A stretch of DNA of 45,391 nt from Pseudonocardia sp. (GCF_025965585.1 NZ_JAOPWR010000330.1:1-45391), one strand, 5' to 3'; positions 1 to 8,713 are shown, numbered from the stretch's first letter. The notes: generated from the letters alone by a model not told the origin. Numbers and translations are program-made.

Positions 1-2
1 GC

Positions 3-524
3 CGGGCGCGGGCGGAGGCGGAGGCGGAGGCGGCCGAGGGGGGGCAGGCCGGCACGAGCGACGGGGACGGCGGCGCGGAGGACCACGGCGGGGACGCGCG
101 CGGCCGCAGCGACGGCCGTGCTGACGAGGACCGCGCTGACGAGGACCGCGCTGACGACGGCCGCGCTGACGGCCGTGCTGACGAGGACCGTGCTGACGAC
201 GGCCGCGCTGACGGCCGTGCTGACGAGGACCGTGCTGACGAGGACGAGGACGGTGAACGCGCGGACAGCGCGGACCACGACCGATCCGATCGGCGCCCCG
301 GCAACGAGCCCGCCGACGACGGGCTCGGCGAGGGGCTCGACGAGGACCGGGCGGTCGGGGAGAGCCGTGATCGGGACCGGTCCGGCATCGACTCGCACCC
401 CTCCGCAACGCGGAACCGGCCCGCGGACGAGGACGAGGACGAGGACGAGCCCGCGCCCCGCACCGTCGCCGAGCTCGTCGCGCTGCGCGCCCGGCAGGCG
501 GCCGCGGCGGCGGAGCAGAAGTAG
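3..524 (+). CDS. C-terminal tail of a PerM/DUF6350-like protein (5' end outside window)
   Basis: An open frame enters from the left edge and stops at a TAG at 522-524, so only the last 173 codons are visible. They encode an acidic, low-complexity tail rich in Ala, Asp, Glu and Arg, with tandem ADED/ADDG-type repeats, and end in a short helical-looking segment (TVAELVALRARQ followed by AAAAAEQK). No catalytic domain or membrane segment is visible. The assignment comes from context: in mycobacteria and relatives the gene directly before purN-purH encodes PerM, a DUF6350 membrane protein linked to cell division, and such proteins often carry charged disordered tails. The frame is supported by its codon bias and by the normal gap to purN. 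Identity is inferred from position only; the tail itself is not diagnostic. Confidence 0.5.
   Translation, partial: RARAEAEAEAAEGGQAGTSDGDGGAEDHGGDARGRSDGRADEDRADEDRADDGRADGRADEDRADDGRADGRADEDRADEDEDGERADSADHDRSDRRPGNEPADDGLGEGLDEDRAVGESRDRDRSGIDSHPSATRNRPADEDEDEDEPAPRTVAELVALRARQAAAAAEQK
112..250 (+). repeat. In-frame 42-bp tandem repeat (RADEDRADDGRADG)
   Basis: About two and a half copies of a 42-bp (14-codon) unit, itself built from 12-15 bp sub-units, encode alternating ADED and ADDG steps in the acidic tail. All copies stay in frame, so length changes alter only tail length. Confidence 0.75.
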
Positions 525-769
525 GCACGATCACCAGGACGATTCAGCCCACACCGGGCCCACTCCCCGACGGGACTGCCGTGGGTGTTTCGACGGCTAT
601 GCGACTGATCCGTCCGGTCCGCTAGGGACCGAGCTGCGCCCGGGGTGGCGGGCGGACACCGCCGGCGCCACCGCAACGGGGCCTCCCGCGACGCCGACCG
701 GGGTGTGACCTGCGCCGCGGCCTAGGCTGGAGGGGTCTTCCTGCATCCCCCGTCCGCCGAGGAGCCCGC
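525..769 (+). promoter_or_regulatory. Gap before purN with a possible -10 box
   Basis: The 245-base gap holds no convincing gene; the short frames here lack coding bias. TAGGCT at 723-728 fits an actinobacterial -10 hexamer (TANNNT) about 41 bases before the purN start, but no good -35 was found. A GAGGAG ribosome binding site at 759-764 lies 5 bases before the GTG. Confidence 0.35.
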
Positions 770-1408
770 GTGTCCGCGCCGTCGCGTCCGCCCTACCGGG
801 TCCAGATCCCCGTCCCGGCACGGGTCGTGGTCCTGGTGTCCGGGTCGGGCACGCTGCTGCAGTCGCTGCTCGACGCCCCCGACCTCCCCGCGCAGGTCGT
901 CGCCGTCGGGGCCGACCGCGGCGACATCGAGGGGCTCGCCCGCGCCGAGCGCGCCGGCATCCCGACGTTCACGGTGCGCGTCAAGGACCACGCCGACCGG
1001 GCCGCCTGGGACGCCGCGCTGGCCAAGGCCGTCGCCGAGCACCGCCCCGACCTCGTCGTGAGCGCGGGCTTCATGAAGATCCTCGGCCCGGGGTTCCTGG
1101 CGGGCGTGGGCGCCCCGATGATCAACACGCATCCCGCGCTGCTGCCGTCGTTCCCCGGCACCCACGGGGTGGCCGACGCCCTGGCCTACGGCGTCAAGCT
1201 CACGGGGGCCACGGTGCACATCGTCGACGAGGGCATGGACACCGGCCCCGTGCTGGCGCAGGCGGCCGTCGCGGTGGAGCCGGGCGACACCGTCGAGGCA
1301 CTGCACGAACGCATCAAGATCGAGGAGCGGCGGTTGCTCGTGGGCACCGTCGCCGCGCTGGCCCGGCAGGGGGCCACCGTGAACGGACGAGAGGTGACCA
1401 TCCCGTGA
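770..1408 (+). CDS. purN: Phosphoribosylglycinamide formyltransferase PurN
   Basis: GAR transformylase transfers a formyl group from 10-formyl-tetrahydrofolate to GAR, step three of cytoplasmic purine synthesis. The 212-residue protein has the phosphate-binding [11 protein letters not shown] loop near residues 24-34 and the catalytic triad: Asn119 and His121 in [13 protein letters not shown] and Asp157 in VDEGMDTGP. The His-to-Asp spacing of 36 matches the E. coli enzyme (H108, D144). The start is GTG at 770, preceded by GAGGAG at 759-764. The stop overlaps the purH GTG by four bases, so the two genes are translationally coupled. Length is normal for the family, with a slightly extended N-terminus. 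The folate cofactor pathway is also represented here by folD at 24 kb. Confidence 0.95.
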   Translation: MSAPSRPPYRVQIPVPARVVVLVSGSGTLLQSLLDAPDLPAQVVAVGADRGDIEGLARAERAGIPTFTVRVKDHADRAAWDAALAKAVAEHRPDLVVSAGFMKILGPGFLAGVGAPMINTHPALLPSFPGTHGVADALAYGVKLTGATVHIVDEGMDTGPVLAQAAVAVEPGDTVEALHERIKIEERRLLVGTVAALARQGATVNGREVTIP

Positions 1409-3000
1409 GCGAGCTCGCGAGCGAACCATCCGCGCAGCGTGCCGGTGAACGACGTCCCGTCAAGCGGGCGCTGATCAGCGTCTACGACAAGGCCGGGCTG
1501 CTGGGGCTGGCCACCGGGCTGCACGCGCTGGGCGTCGAGATCGTCTCCACCGGTTCCACGGCGCAGCGCATCGCCGACGCAGGCGTGCCCGTCACGCCCG
1601 TCGAGGAGCTCACCGGCTTCCCCGAGTGCCTCGACGGCCGCGTGAAGACGCTGCACCCCCGCGTGCACGCCGGCCTGCTGGCCGACACCCGCAAGCCTGA
1701 GCACCTCGCGCAGCTCAAGCAGCTGAACATCGCCCCGTTCGACCTGCTGGTGAGCAACCTCTACCCGTTCACCGAGACGGTCGCGTCCGGCGCGGCGCCC
1801 GCCGAGTGTGTCGAGCAGATCGACATCGGGGGCCCCGCGATGGTGCGGGCCTCGGCGAAGAACCACGACAGCGTGGCCGTCGTCGTCGATCCCGAGCGCT
1901 ACGAGTGGGTGCTCGAGCAGGTCAAGAACGGCGGGTTCGCGCTGGAGGACCGGCGGCTGCTCGCGGCCGACGCGTTCCGCCACACCGCCACCTACGACGT
2001 CGCCGTCGCGACCTGGATGGACAACGTGCTCGCCCCCGACCCCGAAGGCGGGATCTTCCCGAGCTGGGTCGGCGGCAGCTGGGAGCGCTGCGCCACCCTG
2101 CGCTACGGCGAGAACCCGCACCAGGCCGCCGCGCTGTACGTCTCGGGCGCGGGCGGGCTGGCCGACGCCGAGCAGCTGCACGGCAAGGCGATGTCGTACA
2201 ACAACTACGTCGACTCCGACGCCGCATGGCGCGCCGCGCACGACCACGGCGACGCCCCGACCGTCGCGATCATCAAGCACGCCAACCCGTGCGGCATCGC
2301 GATCGGCACCGACGTCGCCGACGCCCACCGCAAGGCGCACGCCACCGACCCGGTCAGCGCGTTCGGCGGCGTGATCGCCACGAACACCGAGGTCAGCGTC
2401 GCGATGGCCGAACAGGTCGCCGAGATCTTCACCGAGGTCGTGCTGGCCCCGTCCTACGCCGACGGCGCGCTGGAGGTGCTCGCACGGAAGAAGAACGTGC
2501 GCGTGCTGCGCCTCGCCACGCCCGCGCAGCAGGGCGGCGTCGAGATGCGCCCGATCTCCGGCGGGGTGCTGCTGCAGGAGCGCGACGCCATCGACGCTCC
2601 CGGCGACGACCCCGCCAACTGGACGCTCGCCACCGGCGAGCAGGCGTCCGACGAGGTGCTCGCCGACCTCGCGTTCGCCTGGCGGGCCTGCCGTGCGGTG
2701 AAGTCCAACGCGATCCTGCTGGCGTCGGGCCTCGCGGCCGTCGGCGTCGGGATGGGGCAGGTCAACCGTGTGGACGCTGCGCAGCTCGCCGTCTCCCGCG
2801 CAGGTGAGCGGGCCGCGGGGTCCGTGGCGGCGTCGGACGCGTTCTTCCCGTTCGCCGACGGCCTGCAGGTGCTGCTCGACGCCGGGGTGCGCGCCGTGGT
2901 GCAGCCGGGTGGCTCCGTGCGCGACGCGGAGTCGACCGAGGCCGCGGCCAAGGCCGGCATCACGATGTACCACACGGGCACCCGCCACTTCGCCCACTGA
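1405..3000 (+). CDS. purH: Bifunctional AICAR transformylase / IMP cyclohydrolase PurH
   Basis: PurH carries out the last two steps of IMP synthesis: formylation of AICAR and ring closure. The 531 residues show the N-terminal MGS-like cyclohydrolase domain ([13 protein letters not shown] at about 22, then [16 protein letters not shown]) and the C-terminal transformylase domain, with [40 protein letters not shown] and a C-terminus ending in [12 protein letters not shown], all family hallmarks. It starts with a GTG that overlaps the purN stop. The first 20 residues are an extra, poorly conserved leader. Full length and intact. The downstream gap holds a palindromic element at 3076-3142 that could also end transcription. 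Confidence 0.97.
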   Translation: MSELASEPSAQRAGERRPVKRALISVYDKAGLLGLATGLHALGVEIVSTGSTAQRIADAGVPVTPVEELTGFPECLDGRVKTLHPRVHAGLLADTRKPEHLAQLKQLNIAPFDLLVSNLYPFTETVASGAAPAECVEQIDIGGPAMVRASAKNHDSVAVVVDPERYEWVLEQVKNGGFALEDRRLLAADAFRHTATYDVAVATWMDNVLAPDPEGGIFPSWVGGSWERCATLRYGENPHQAAALYVSGAGGLADAEQLHGKAMSYNNYVDSDAAWRAAHDHGDAPTVAIIKHANPCGIAIGTDVADAHRKAHATDPVSAFGGVIATNTEVSVAMAEQVAEIFTEVVLAPSYADGALEVLARKKNVRVLRLATPAQQGGVEMRPISGGVLLQERDAIDAPGDDPANWTLATGEQASDEVLADLAFAWRACRAVKSNAILLASGLAAVGVGMGQVNRVDAAQLAVSRAGERAAGSVAASDAFFPFADGLQVLLDAGVRAVVQPGGSVRDAESTEAAAKAGITMYHTGTRHFAH

Positions 3001-3075
3001 TCACGGGCGAAGCCGCCGGCCCGCGAGTCGGCACGTCCGGGTGCGCCGGTCGGCCCGCGGTGGCGGCGCCGCGAC

Positions 3076-3142
3076 GGTGATCACGGCTCGCGCAACCTGG
3101 AGCAGGTCGTCACCTGCATCAGGTTGCGCGACGGGTGATCAT
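3076..3142. repeat. Palindromic element bounded by GGTGATCA words (copy A)
   Basis: GGTGATCAC at 3076-3084 and GGTGATCAT at 3134-3142 flank a two-tier stem-loop: 12-bp perfect outer arms (3088-3099 TCGCGCAACCTG; 3120-3131), 6-bp perfect inner arms (3102-3107 GCAGGT; 3112-3117) and a CGTC loop. The GATC-to-GATC distance is 58. The same architecture with different stem sequences recurs near 11.1 kb and inside imuB at 12.5-12.9 kb. It lies between the convergent purH and membrane-protein genes, so it may also act as a terminator. Confidence 0.7.
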
Positions 3143-3147
3143 GCCGG

Positions 3148-3303
3148 TCACCGCCGGCGGCGGGGGAGCAGCCGGCCCAGGGCGAACGCCGCGGCCAGCA
3201 GCGTGCACCCGGCCACCACGTACCAGAGCACCTCCAGCCCGCCGACCACCACGACGCCGACCGGCATCGCGGTCAGCGCGGTACTGCCGAACTTGCCGTA
3301 CAC
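3148..3303 (-). CDS. Small hydrophobic membrane protein (51 aa)
   Basis: A GTG at 3303, five bases after the stop of the upstream glycosyltransferase gene, opens a 51-residue frame starting MYGKFGSTALTAMPVG. Residues about 14-45 are almost entirely hydrophobic, enough for one long or two short membrane spans, and the protein ends in RRRR, giving a positive-inside C-terminus. No LPXTG-type sorting motif is present. The short gap suggests translational coupling to the GT2 gene and a possible accessory role for it, but this is inference. I do not recognise the family. The alternative is non-coding sequence, but the hydrophobic block followed by a basic end is unlikely to arise by chance. Confidence 0.55.
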   Translation of the reverse strand: MYGKFGSTALTAMPVGVVVVGGLEVLWYVVAGCTLLAAAFALGRLLPRRRR

Positions 3304-3308
3304 GTTCC

Positions 3309-4388
3309 TCAGACCTCCCGGGTGACCAGCGGGACCGCCGGGTGGTGCCAGTAGGCCGCGCGACGGACGAGCGCGTCCGCGGCGGCGCGTAGGAACACCG
3401 CCTGCTGGAACAGGTCGTAGCCGAACTCGACGACGATCGGCGCGGCCAGCGCCATCCCGCGCCGTCCCTGGCCGCGCACGGTCCAGACCCGCTCGACGAC
3501 GAACAGCGCGGCGACGCCGAGCCAGAACCCGCGCGGAGCGCCGAGCTCCCCGTGCGCTGCGAACAGTGTCGTGGCCAGCAGGAACAGCGTGACGGCCACG
3601 ATCCCGGCGTACATGGCGGCCTGCTTCGCGGCGTACGGCAGCGTGACCCGGGTCAGGCCATAGGCACGCAGGTTCTCCAGCGCCCCGCGTTGCCACCGCA
3701 GCCGCTGGTGCCACAGGTCGGCCCAGGTGGTCATCAACTCGGTGACCACCCCGCACTCCGAGGGTGATGCGGCCGCGTATCCGAGGGTCTTCGCGGCGAG
3801 GGTGATCTCGTTGTCCTCGGTGAGCGCCCGCGTGTCGTACACCGACCCGTGACGGCCGGGCAGGACATCGCCGCGGGCGTCGGCGATCTCCCGCAGCACC
3901 CGCGCGCGGAACAGCGTCGCGGTGCCCGTGAGCACCGTCGCCCGGCCCCGACGGCGCCCGACCTCGCGGGCGTAGCGGGCGTACTCGTTGCGCTGCAGCG
4001 CTCCGAGGAGCCCGCAACCGGGTCGTCCGGTGAAGACCCCGCCCACGGCGCCGGTGCCCGGGCGCCCGCGCAACCATGTGCACGCGGCGGCGAGGAAGCC
4101 GGGCACGATCGCCGAGTCGGCGTCCATGACCAGCACGAGGTCGCCGTCGGCGAGGGTGGGCAGCAGCGTGTCGAGGGCCTGGTTGAGCGCGCCGGCCTTG
4201 CGCGCGGTGTTGCCCGCTGTCTCCACGACGTCGGCACCGAGCCGGGTGGCCACGGCGACGGTGCCGTCACTGCAGTCGTCGGCGACCACGACCACCTGGT
4301 CGGGTACGACGCTTTGCGCGGACAGTGACCCCAGAGCCTCCGGAAGGGTGTTCTCCTCGTTGTGGGCGGGGACCAGCACCACGAGCAT
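3309..4388 (-). CDS. Family 2 glycosyltransferase, membrane-bound
   Basis: The 359-residue protein has a GT-A fold N-terminus (VLVPAHNEENTLPEAL at 4-19; ADDCSDGT at 36-43), the metal-binding MDADS (Asp89, Asp91), a later TEDNEITL acidic motif and QRLRWQRG, the Q/RxxRW signature of processive GT2 enzymes related to cellulose, chitin and hyaluronan synthases. The last third holds hydrophobic segments (AAMYAGIVAVTLFLLATTLF; FWLGVAALFVVERVW) that anchor it. It likely adds sugar units to a surface or extracellular polysaccharide at the cytoplasmic membrane; donor and product cannot be told. It starts with ATG at 4388 and is followed by a small membrane protein gene 5 bases after its stop. A weak stem-loop separates it from the upstream CoA-transferase gene. 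Confidence 0.85.
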   Translation of the reverse strand: MLVVLVPAHNEENTLPEALGSLSAQSVVPDQVVVVADDCSDGTVAVATRLGADVVETAGNTARKAGALNQALDTLLPTLADGDLVLVMDADSAIVPGFLAAACTWLRGRPGTGAVGGVFTGRPGCGLLGALQRNEYARYAREVGRRRGRATVLTGTATLFRARVLREIADARGDVLPGRHGSVYDTRALTEDNEITLAAKTLGYAAASPSECGVVTELMTTWADLWHQRLRWQRGALENLRAYGLTRVTLPYAAKQAAMYAGIVAVTLFLLATTLFAAHGELGAPRGFWLGVAALFVVERVWTVRGQGRRGMALAAPIVVEFGYDLFQQAVFLRAAADALVRRAAYWHHPAVPLVTREV

Positions 4389-4419
4389 GTGGCTCAGTGT
4401 GTACGGCCGAACGGAGTAG

Positions 4420-4438
4420 TCCCAGTCTTGATCTGGGA
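4420..4438 (-). terminator. Short stem-loop after the CoA-transferase gene
   Basis: TCCCAG at 4420-4425 pairs with CTGGGA at 4433-4438 across a 7-base loop, 12 bases past the CoA-transferase stop on the minus strand. There is no T-run. It is a weak candidate terminator between two genes on the same strand. Confidence 0.3.
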
Positions 4439-4449
4439 GCGCTGTTGGG

Positions 4450-5931
4450 CTAGCTCACCCACTCGGGTCGTGACGATCCGCGCGGCACCAGCACGTGTCG
4501 GTAGCGGCCCGGCGTGGCCGACATCCGGACCTGGTCGGTGACGCCCTGGTAGCGGCCCATCGGGGTGTCGGCGGTGAACGTCTCGGGGTCGAGATAGGCG
4601 TGTTCGCCGCCGGTGTCGGCGATCTCCTGGGCGTAGCCGAGGTCGAACACCCCCAGCCCGAGGATCCACGACGCCACCCGGCTGAGTGAGACGTGCACCG
4701 CCCAGCTGCCGCCCTCGCGCGCCCGTCGGCCCAGCGCGGCGGCGACACCGGCCGCCGTGAGCCAGGACACGATGTAGTCGTTGACCACGAGTATCGGCGA
4801 GAGCCGTGGTGCCCCGCCGCCGCCTTCGAGATCGGCCATGCCGGTGAGCGCGCCGGCCGTCTGGTCGAACCCGACGCGGTCGGCCCACGGCCCGGACGTG
4901 CCGTTGAGCGAGTTGGTGGCGTGGATGATCCCCGGACGGATCTCGGCGGCCTCCTCGGCCGACAGCCCGATCGAGGCGAGGTAGCCGGGGCGGCGGTTGG
5001 CGTAGAACACGTCGGCGCCGGCAAGCAGCGCGCGGATGCGCTCGCGGTCGCGGTGGGGGCTCAGCGTGGCGGACCGGACGCCGACGTTGGCCGTGACGTA
5101 GGTGGTGTCGTGCTCCAGCTCGGTGGGGCGCCACAGGTTGAGCGCGTCGGCGCCGTGCAGGGCGAGCGTGCGGCCCACCCCGGCCCCGGCGATGACGTGG
5201 CCCATGCCCAGCGCCCGGATGCCGTCGAGCGGCTGCTCCGCACCCGGCCTCAGCGGCTCCGAGGCGCTCTCGCCGATCTTCCGGATCTCGACGATCGGCG
5301 CGTGCGCGAGGTGATCGCGGTACTGGGCCTCGGCGAGGAACTCCGTGGGCGTGCGCACCAGCGGCATGACGACGCCGGTGGCGGCACCGGCCTCCTCCAG
5401 CTCGTGGCCGTCCCAGCGGGCGATGGCCGCCGCGACCGCCTCGGGGTCGTCCGGGGTGCCCAGCAGCTTCTGCGCCGCGACCTTGATCTTCGGGTACGGG
5501 TTGAGCGGCATCACCCAGCGGTCGTCGCGGGTGCGGTGGAACATGAAGCCCAGCGCCTGCGTGGGGTTGGACGGCGTGGCGGCCGGATAGCCGTTGAGCA
5601 GCTCCCAGCGCCGGTCGTAGAACGGGCAGAGCCGGTGCGGCGCCACGCGCAGGTCCATCGCGATGTCCTGGCCGGGCCCGCCGCGGGCGCGGTGCAGCGC
5701 CGCGACCGCGACCGACTTGGCCACCAGCGCCAGCGCCGACGCCGCCCCGAGCCGCAGCGGGCTGGGCACCACGGGGTCGGCACCTTCGAAGGTGATGGAA
5801 CCTCCGGTGTCCTCGGCGGAGAGCCCGAGGCCCGCGAGCACCTCGTCGAGTGCGCCGTGGACGTTGAAGAAGTCGTCGGTGGCGGGGTGCGCGACGGTGG
5901 CCGCGATCCGGTCGGTCAGGGAGTCAGCCAC
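4450..5931 (-). CDS. Class III CoA-transferase (CaiB/BaiF family)
   Basis: The 493-residue protein resembles family III CoA-transferases, which move CoA between carboxylic acids. Visible signs are VFYANRRPGYLASIGLS, IRPGIIHATNSLNGTSGPWADRVGFDQTAGALTGM (the acidic residue of GFDQTAG lies in the usual active-site region) and a long C-terminal SLSRVASWILGLG stretch; many family members read V..SL......L there. It starts with GTG at 5931 and overlaps the end of the upstream AtuA-like gene by 8 bases, so both are in one operon. Paired with AtuA and next to a divergent LysR regulator, it probably activates or recycles a CoA thioester in breakdown of an isoprenoid or short-chain acid. The substrate is unknown. 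Confidence 0.8.
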   Translation of the reverse strand: MADSLTDRIAATVAHPATDDFFNVHGALDEVLAGLGLSAEDTGGSITFEGADPVVPSPLRLGAASALALVAKSVAVAALHRARGGPGQDIAMDLRVAPHRLCPFYDRRWELLNGYPAATPSNPTQALGFMFHRTRDDRWVMPLNPYPKIKVAAQKLLGTPDDPEAVAAAIARWDGHELEEAGAATGVVMPLVRTPTEFLAEAQYRDHLAHAPIVEIRKIGESASEPLRPGAEQPLDGIRALGMGHVIAGAGVGRTLALHGADALNLWRPTELEHDTTYVTANVGVRSATLSPHRDRERIRALLAGADVFYANRRPGYLASIGLSAEEAAEIRPGIIHATNSLNGTSGPWADRVGFDQTAGALTGMADLEGGGGAPRLSPILVVNDYIVSWLTAAGVAAALGRRAREGGSWAVHVSLSRVASWILGLGVFDLGYAQEIADTGGEHAYLDPETFTADTPMGRYQGVTDQVRMSATPGRYRHVLVPRGSSRPEWVS

Positions 5932-7690
5932 GTGCGGTCTCCAGGAGTGCCTCGGGAACGGTGACGTGCTTGGACCGGAGGTACTCGCCGACCGACTTGC
6001 CGATCTGGTCCACCCGCAGGTTCGACGAGCCGCCGGTGCCGAGCAGCCCCTTGAGCACGACGTGCACCGCGCGCAGATGCGGGAACTCGTGGCGGACGAT
6101 CTCCAGGTCCTTCGCCTCGGGGAGCAGCGCGCGGATGCCCTCGGTGGAGAGCGTGGTGCGCAGCCACTCCCACGCGTCGGGGGCGGGCACCCAGATGCCG
6201 ACGTTGGCGTTGCCGCCCTTGTCGCCGCTGCGGGCGTGGGCGAGCGTGCCGAGCGGCACCCGGCGTCCCCCGGTGACCGGCGCCGGTGGCTCCGGCTGCA
6301 CGGGCTGCGGCTCCACCGACGACGTGGACGGCACCGGCGCCTCCAGCACCGTGCCGTCGTCGAGCACGGCGCGGTGGGGCACCAGCTCGGCAGGCAGCAG
6401 CGCGGGCCAGTAGTCGATGCGCGACCACGGCTCGCTCACCCGCTGGGCGTGCCCGTCGTGGTGGAAGCCGGGGAAGCCCTGCAGGTAGAGGCTGCCGACG
6501 GCGGGGGCGAACCGCCGCAGCGGCTCGGGATCCCGTGCCGTGGCCATGACCCGGATTCCGACGGTGGCCTCCCACTGCGTGGCCGGATCCTCGGCCGCCG
6601 TGCCCAGCGCGGTGACGTCCAGCTCGTCGACGTACCCCTCGAGCTGCGCGCGGAGCTGGGCGCGCAGCAGCGCCACCTTCACCGCGACGTCCGGGCCGGT
6701 GCAGAACAGCATCTGCGAGATCTCGTAGCCGATCGGCGCGAACACCGCGACCTTGGCCGTGGGCGGCGGTGCCGAGCCCGCGACCGGCGCGATCGCCACG
6801 CGGTCCGTCCCCACCTGGCTCAGCTGCACCGTCTCGAGGTGCACCGTGGCGTCGGGGTTGAGGTAGCGGGGGCCCTGGATCTCGTAGACGAGCTGGGCCG
6901 TGACCGTGTCGACCGTGACCATGCCGCCGTCGCGGGCGTGCTTGGTGATCACGCTGCTGCCGTCGGCCGCGACCTCCGCGATGGGGAAGCCGGGCTTGAG
7001 CATGCCGGGCACGTCGCGGAAGCCGGAGAAGTTGCCGCCCGTGGCGTGGGCGCCGCACTCGATGATGTGGCCCGCGGTGACGGCGCCGGCGAGCGGCCCG
7101 TAGTCGTCCGGCGTCCAGCCGTGCCACCACGCGGCCGGGCCCGCCGTGAGCGAGGCGTCGGTGACCCGTCCGGTGACGACGATGTCGGCGCCCGCCCCCA
7201 GCGCCGCGGCGATGCCGAAGCCGCCGAGGTAGGCGTTGGCCGCGATCGGCTCGACGCCCCAGTCCTTGAGCGGGGCACCGGTGTCGAGGTGCTCCATGCC
7301 GTGGCCTTCGGCGTGGTACGTCGCGAGCTCGTCCAGCACGTTGTCACCCTCGACGTGCGCGACCCGCAGGCTCACCCCGGCCTCGGCGATCAGGCCGCGC
7401 AGGGCCTCCGCCAGCCCGGCCGGGTCGAAGCCGCCGGCGTTGGTGACGACCTTGACGCCGCGTTCCGCGATGGCGGCGAGATGCGGCCTCACCTGCTGCA
7501 GGAAGTAGGCGACGTACCCACCGCCGGCGTCGCGGCGGTACCCGGCCGCGAGCGCCGCGAGGGTGACCTCCGCCAGGTAGTCGCCCATCAGGACGTCGAC
7601 CTGGTCGCCTGCCATCACCTCGTCGATCGCGGTGTACCGATCACCGAGGTAGCCCGAGAAGTTGCCGATCCGCACCGATCGCCTGGTCAT
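5924..7690 (-). CDS. AtuA-like protein (acyclic terpene utilization family) with C-terminal ferredoxin-fold domain
   Basis: Starting MTRRSVRIGNFSGYLGDRYTA at an ATG at 7690, the 588-residue protein matches the AtuA/DUF1446 family by its VRIGNFSGYLGDR opening, the DVLMGDYLAEVTLA segment, VTNAGGFDPAGLAEAL, ADIVVTGRVTDASLTAGP and ECGAHATGGNFSGF motifs. From about residue 480 it has the separate small domain with HARSGDKGGNANVGIW, which in many bacteria is its own subunit; here both are fused. AtuA takes part in citronellol/geraniol breakdown in pseudomonads, though many relatives are general acyl-CoA metabolism proteins of unknown reaction. The transcript is probably leaderless: TACGGT (7697-7702, minus) sits six bases before the ATG. 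It overlaps the CoA-transferase gene downstream. Confidence 0.82.
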   Translation of the reverse strand: MTRRSVRIGNFSGYLGDRYTAIDEVMAGDQVDVLMGDYLAEVTLAALAAGYRRDAGGGYVAYFLQQVRPHLAAIAERGVKVVTNAGGFDPAGLAEALRGLIAEAGVSLRVAHVEGDNVLDELATYHAEGHGMEHLDTGAPLKDWGVEPIAANAYLGGFGIAAALGAGADIVVTGRVTDASLTAGPAAWWHGWTPDDYGPLAGAVTAGHIIECGAHATGGNFSGFRDVPGMLKPGFPIAEVAADGSSVITKHARDGGMVTVDTVTAQLVYEIQGPRYLNPDATVHLETVQLSQVGTDRVAIAPVAGSAPPPTAKVAVFAPIGYEISQMLFCTGPDVAVKVALLRAQLRAQLEGYVDELDVTALGTAAEDPATQWEATVGIRVMATARDPEPLRRFAPAVGSLYLQGFPGFHHDGHAQRVSEPWSRIDYWPALLPAELVPHRAVLDDGTVLEAPVPSTSSVEPQPVQPEPPAPVTGGRRVPLGTLAHARSGDKGGNANVGIWVPAPDAWEWLRTTLSTEGIRALLPEAKDLEIVRHEFPHLRAVHVVLKGLLGTGGSSNLRVDQIGKSVGEYLRSKHVTVPEALLETARG

Positions 7691-7768
7691 GATCCGACCG
7701 TAGTTCGGCCCACCGTCACCGGGCCACGACCGATCCCGACTTGTCCACAGGACCGCTACGGTCACACC
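7691..7768. promoter_or_regulatory. Divergent leaderless promoters for atuA-like operon and lysR
   Basis: Two TACGGT -10 hexamers face opposite ways: one on the minus strand at 7697-7702 (six bases before the AtuA ATG) and one on the plus strand at 7758-7763 (five bases before the LysR GTG). Both fit leaderless actinobacterial starts. The 78-base gap would hold the LysR binding site. It also contains a perfect DnaA-type word, TTGTCCACA, at 7741-7749. Confidence 0.55.
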
Positions 7769-8713
7769 GTGGAGATGTTCCACCTGCGCTACTTCCTCGC
7801 CGTCGCCGACGAGCTGCACTTCACCCGTGCCGCCGAGCGACTGCGGATGGCCGCGTCCCCGTTGAGCAGGCGGATCCGCGACCTCGAGCGCGAGCTCGGC
7901 GCCGACCTCTTCGTGCGCACCCACCACCGGGTCGCGCTCACGGCCGCGGGCGAGGCGCTGCTGCCGCACGCGCGCGACGTCGTTGGCCGGTTCGACGCGC
8001 TCGCCGCCGTCGTGCGCACGACCGGCCCGCAGCGCCGCTCCGTCGTCGTGGGGGTGGCGCCGGACGTCGCCCCCGAGGTCCGTGACACCTTCCTCGCTCG
8101 GCTGCACGGCCTCGCGCGGCTGCCGGGCCTGGACGTCCGGTTGCATCCCGACAACACCGCGCCGTTGGTGCGCGCCGTGCGGGCCCGGGAGATCGACATC
8201 GCCTTCGTGCACGGCCGCGTCACCGGTGCCGATCTCACCACCGTGCGGGTCGACGAGCAGCCCGCCGGGGTCGCGGTCGGGTCCGGCACCGGGTTCGACG
8301 GCCGGACGTCGGTGCGCCTCGGCGAGCTGGCCTGGCTGCCCTACGCCTCGATCAGCCAGGACGCCGCTCCGTCGGTCTACAAGCCCACCGACGACTTGCT
8401 CGTCCGGCACGGGGTGGTGCGGCGCATCGAGCTCGACAGTCACCATCCGGCCGACCTCGCGCACATCGTCGCGGCCGGGCAGGCGTTCACGATCGTCGGC
8501 CTGGAGACGGGGGCCACCCACAAGGCGTTCGTGGGCGAGCCGGTGCTGGTCCTGCCGGTGGACGGCACCGACCTCCGGCTCACCACGGACGCGGTGTGGC
8601 GCACGGACCGGGACGTGCCCGGTGACGTGGTGGCCGACCTCGCCGTGGCCGTCATCCACAGGCCGCCCGAGTTGTCCACAGCTGTGGGCGGAGATGTGCA
8701 CAAGTCGAACTGA
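7769..8713 (+). CDS. LysR-family transcriptional regulator
   Basis: The 314-residue protein begins MEMFHLRYFLAVADELHFTRAAERLRMAASPLSRRIRDLERELGADLF, the classic LysR winged helix-turn-helix (residues about 3-62), followed by a periplasmic-binding-like effector domain (VVVGVAPDVAPEVRD to about residue 295). The start is GTG at 7769 with TACGGT five bases upstream; ATG at 7775 would also keep the domain. Divergence from the AtuA/CoA-transferase operon suggests it controls that operon in response to a pathway metabolite. The last 15 or so residues (PPELSTAVGGDVHKSN) look like an unconserved extension; the DNA there holds DnaA-like words and a perfect SOS box that overlaps the stop codon. Confidence 0.9.
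   Translation: MEMFHLRYFLAVADELHFTRAAERLRMAASPLSRRIRDLERELGADLFVRTHHRVALTAAGEALLPHARDVVGRFDALAAVVRTTGPQRRSVVVGVAPDVAPEVRDTFLARLHGLARLPGLDVRLHPDNTAPLVRAVRAREIDIAFVHGRVTGADLTTVRVDEQPAGVAVGSGTGFDGRTSVRLGELAWLPYASISQDAAPSVYKPTDDLLVRHGVVRRIELDSHHPADLAHIVAAGQAFTIVGLETGATHKAFVGEPVLVLPVDGTDLRLTTDAVWRTDRDVPGDVVADLAVAVIHRPPELSTAVGGDVHKSN
8652..8703. promoter_or_regulatory. Cluster of DnaA-box-like words at the 3' end of lysR
   Basis: TTGTCCACA (the actinobacterial DnaA-box consensus) is at 8672-8680, within the 12-bp palindrome CCACAGCTGTGG at 8676-8687. TCATCCACA (8652-8660) differs at two positions, and the inverted TGTGCACAA (8695-8703) at one. Another perfect copy lies at 7741-7749. An SOS box follows at 8705. 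Whether DnaA binds here is unknown. Confidence 0.4.

Noticed and set aside
1186..2997. 603-codon minus-strand frame opposite purH
   Set aside because: Shadow of a GC-rich gene: Arg/Gly/His/Val-rich low-information protein, no motif, fully opposite the certain purH.
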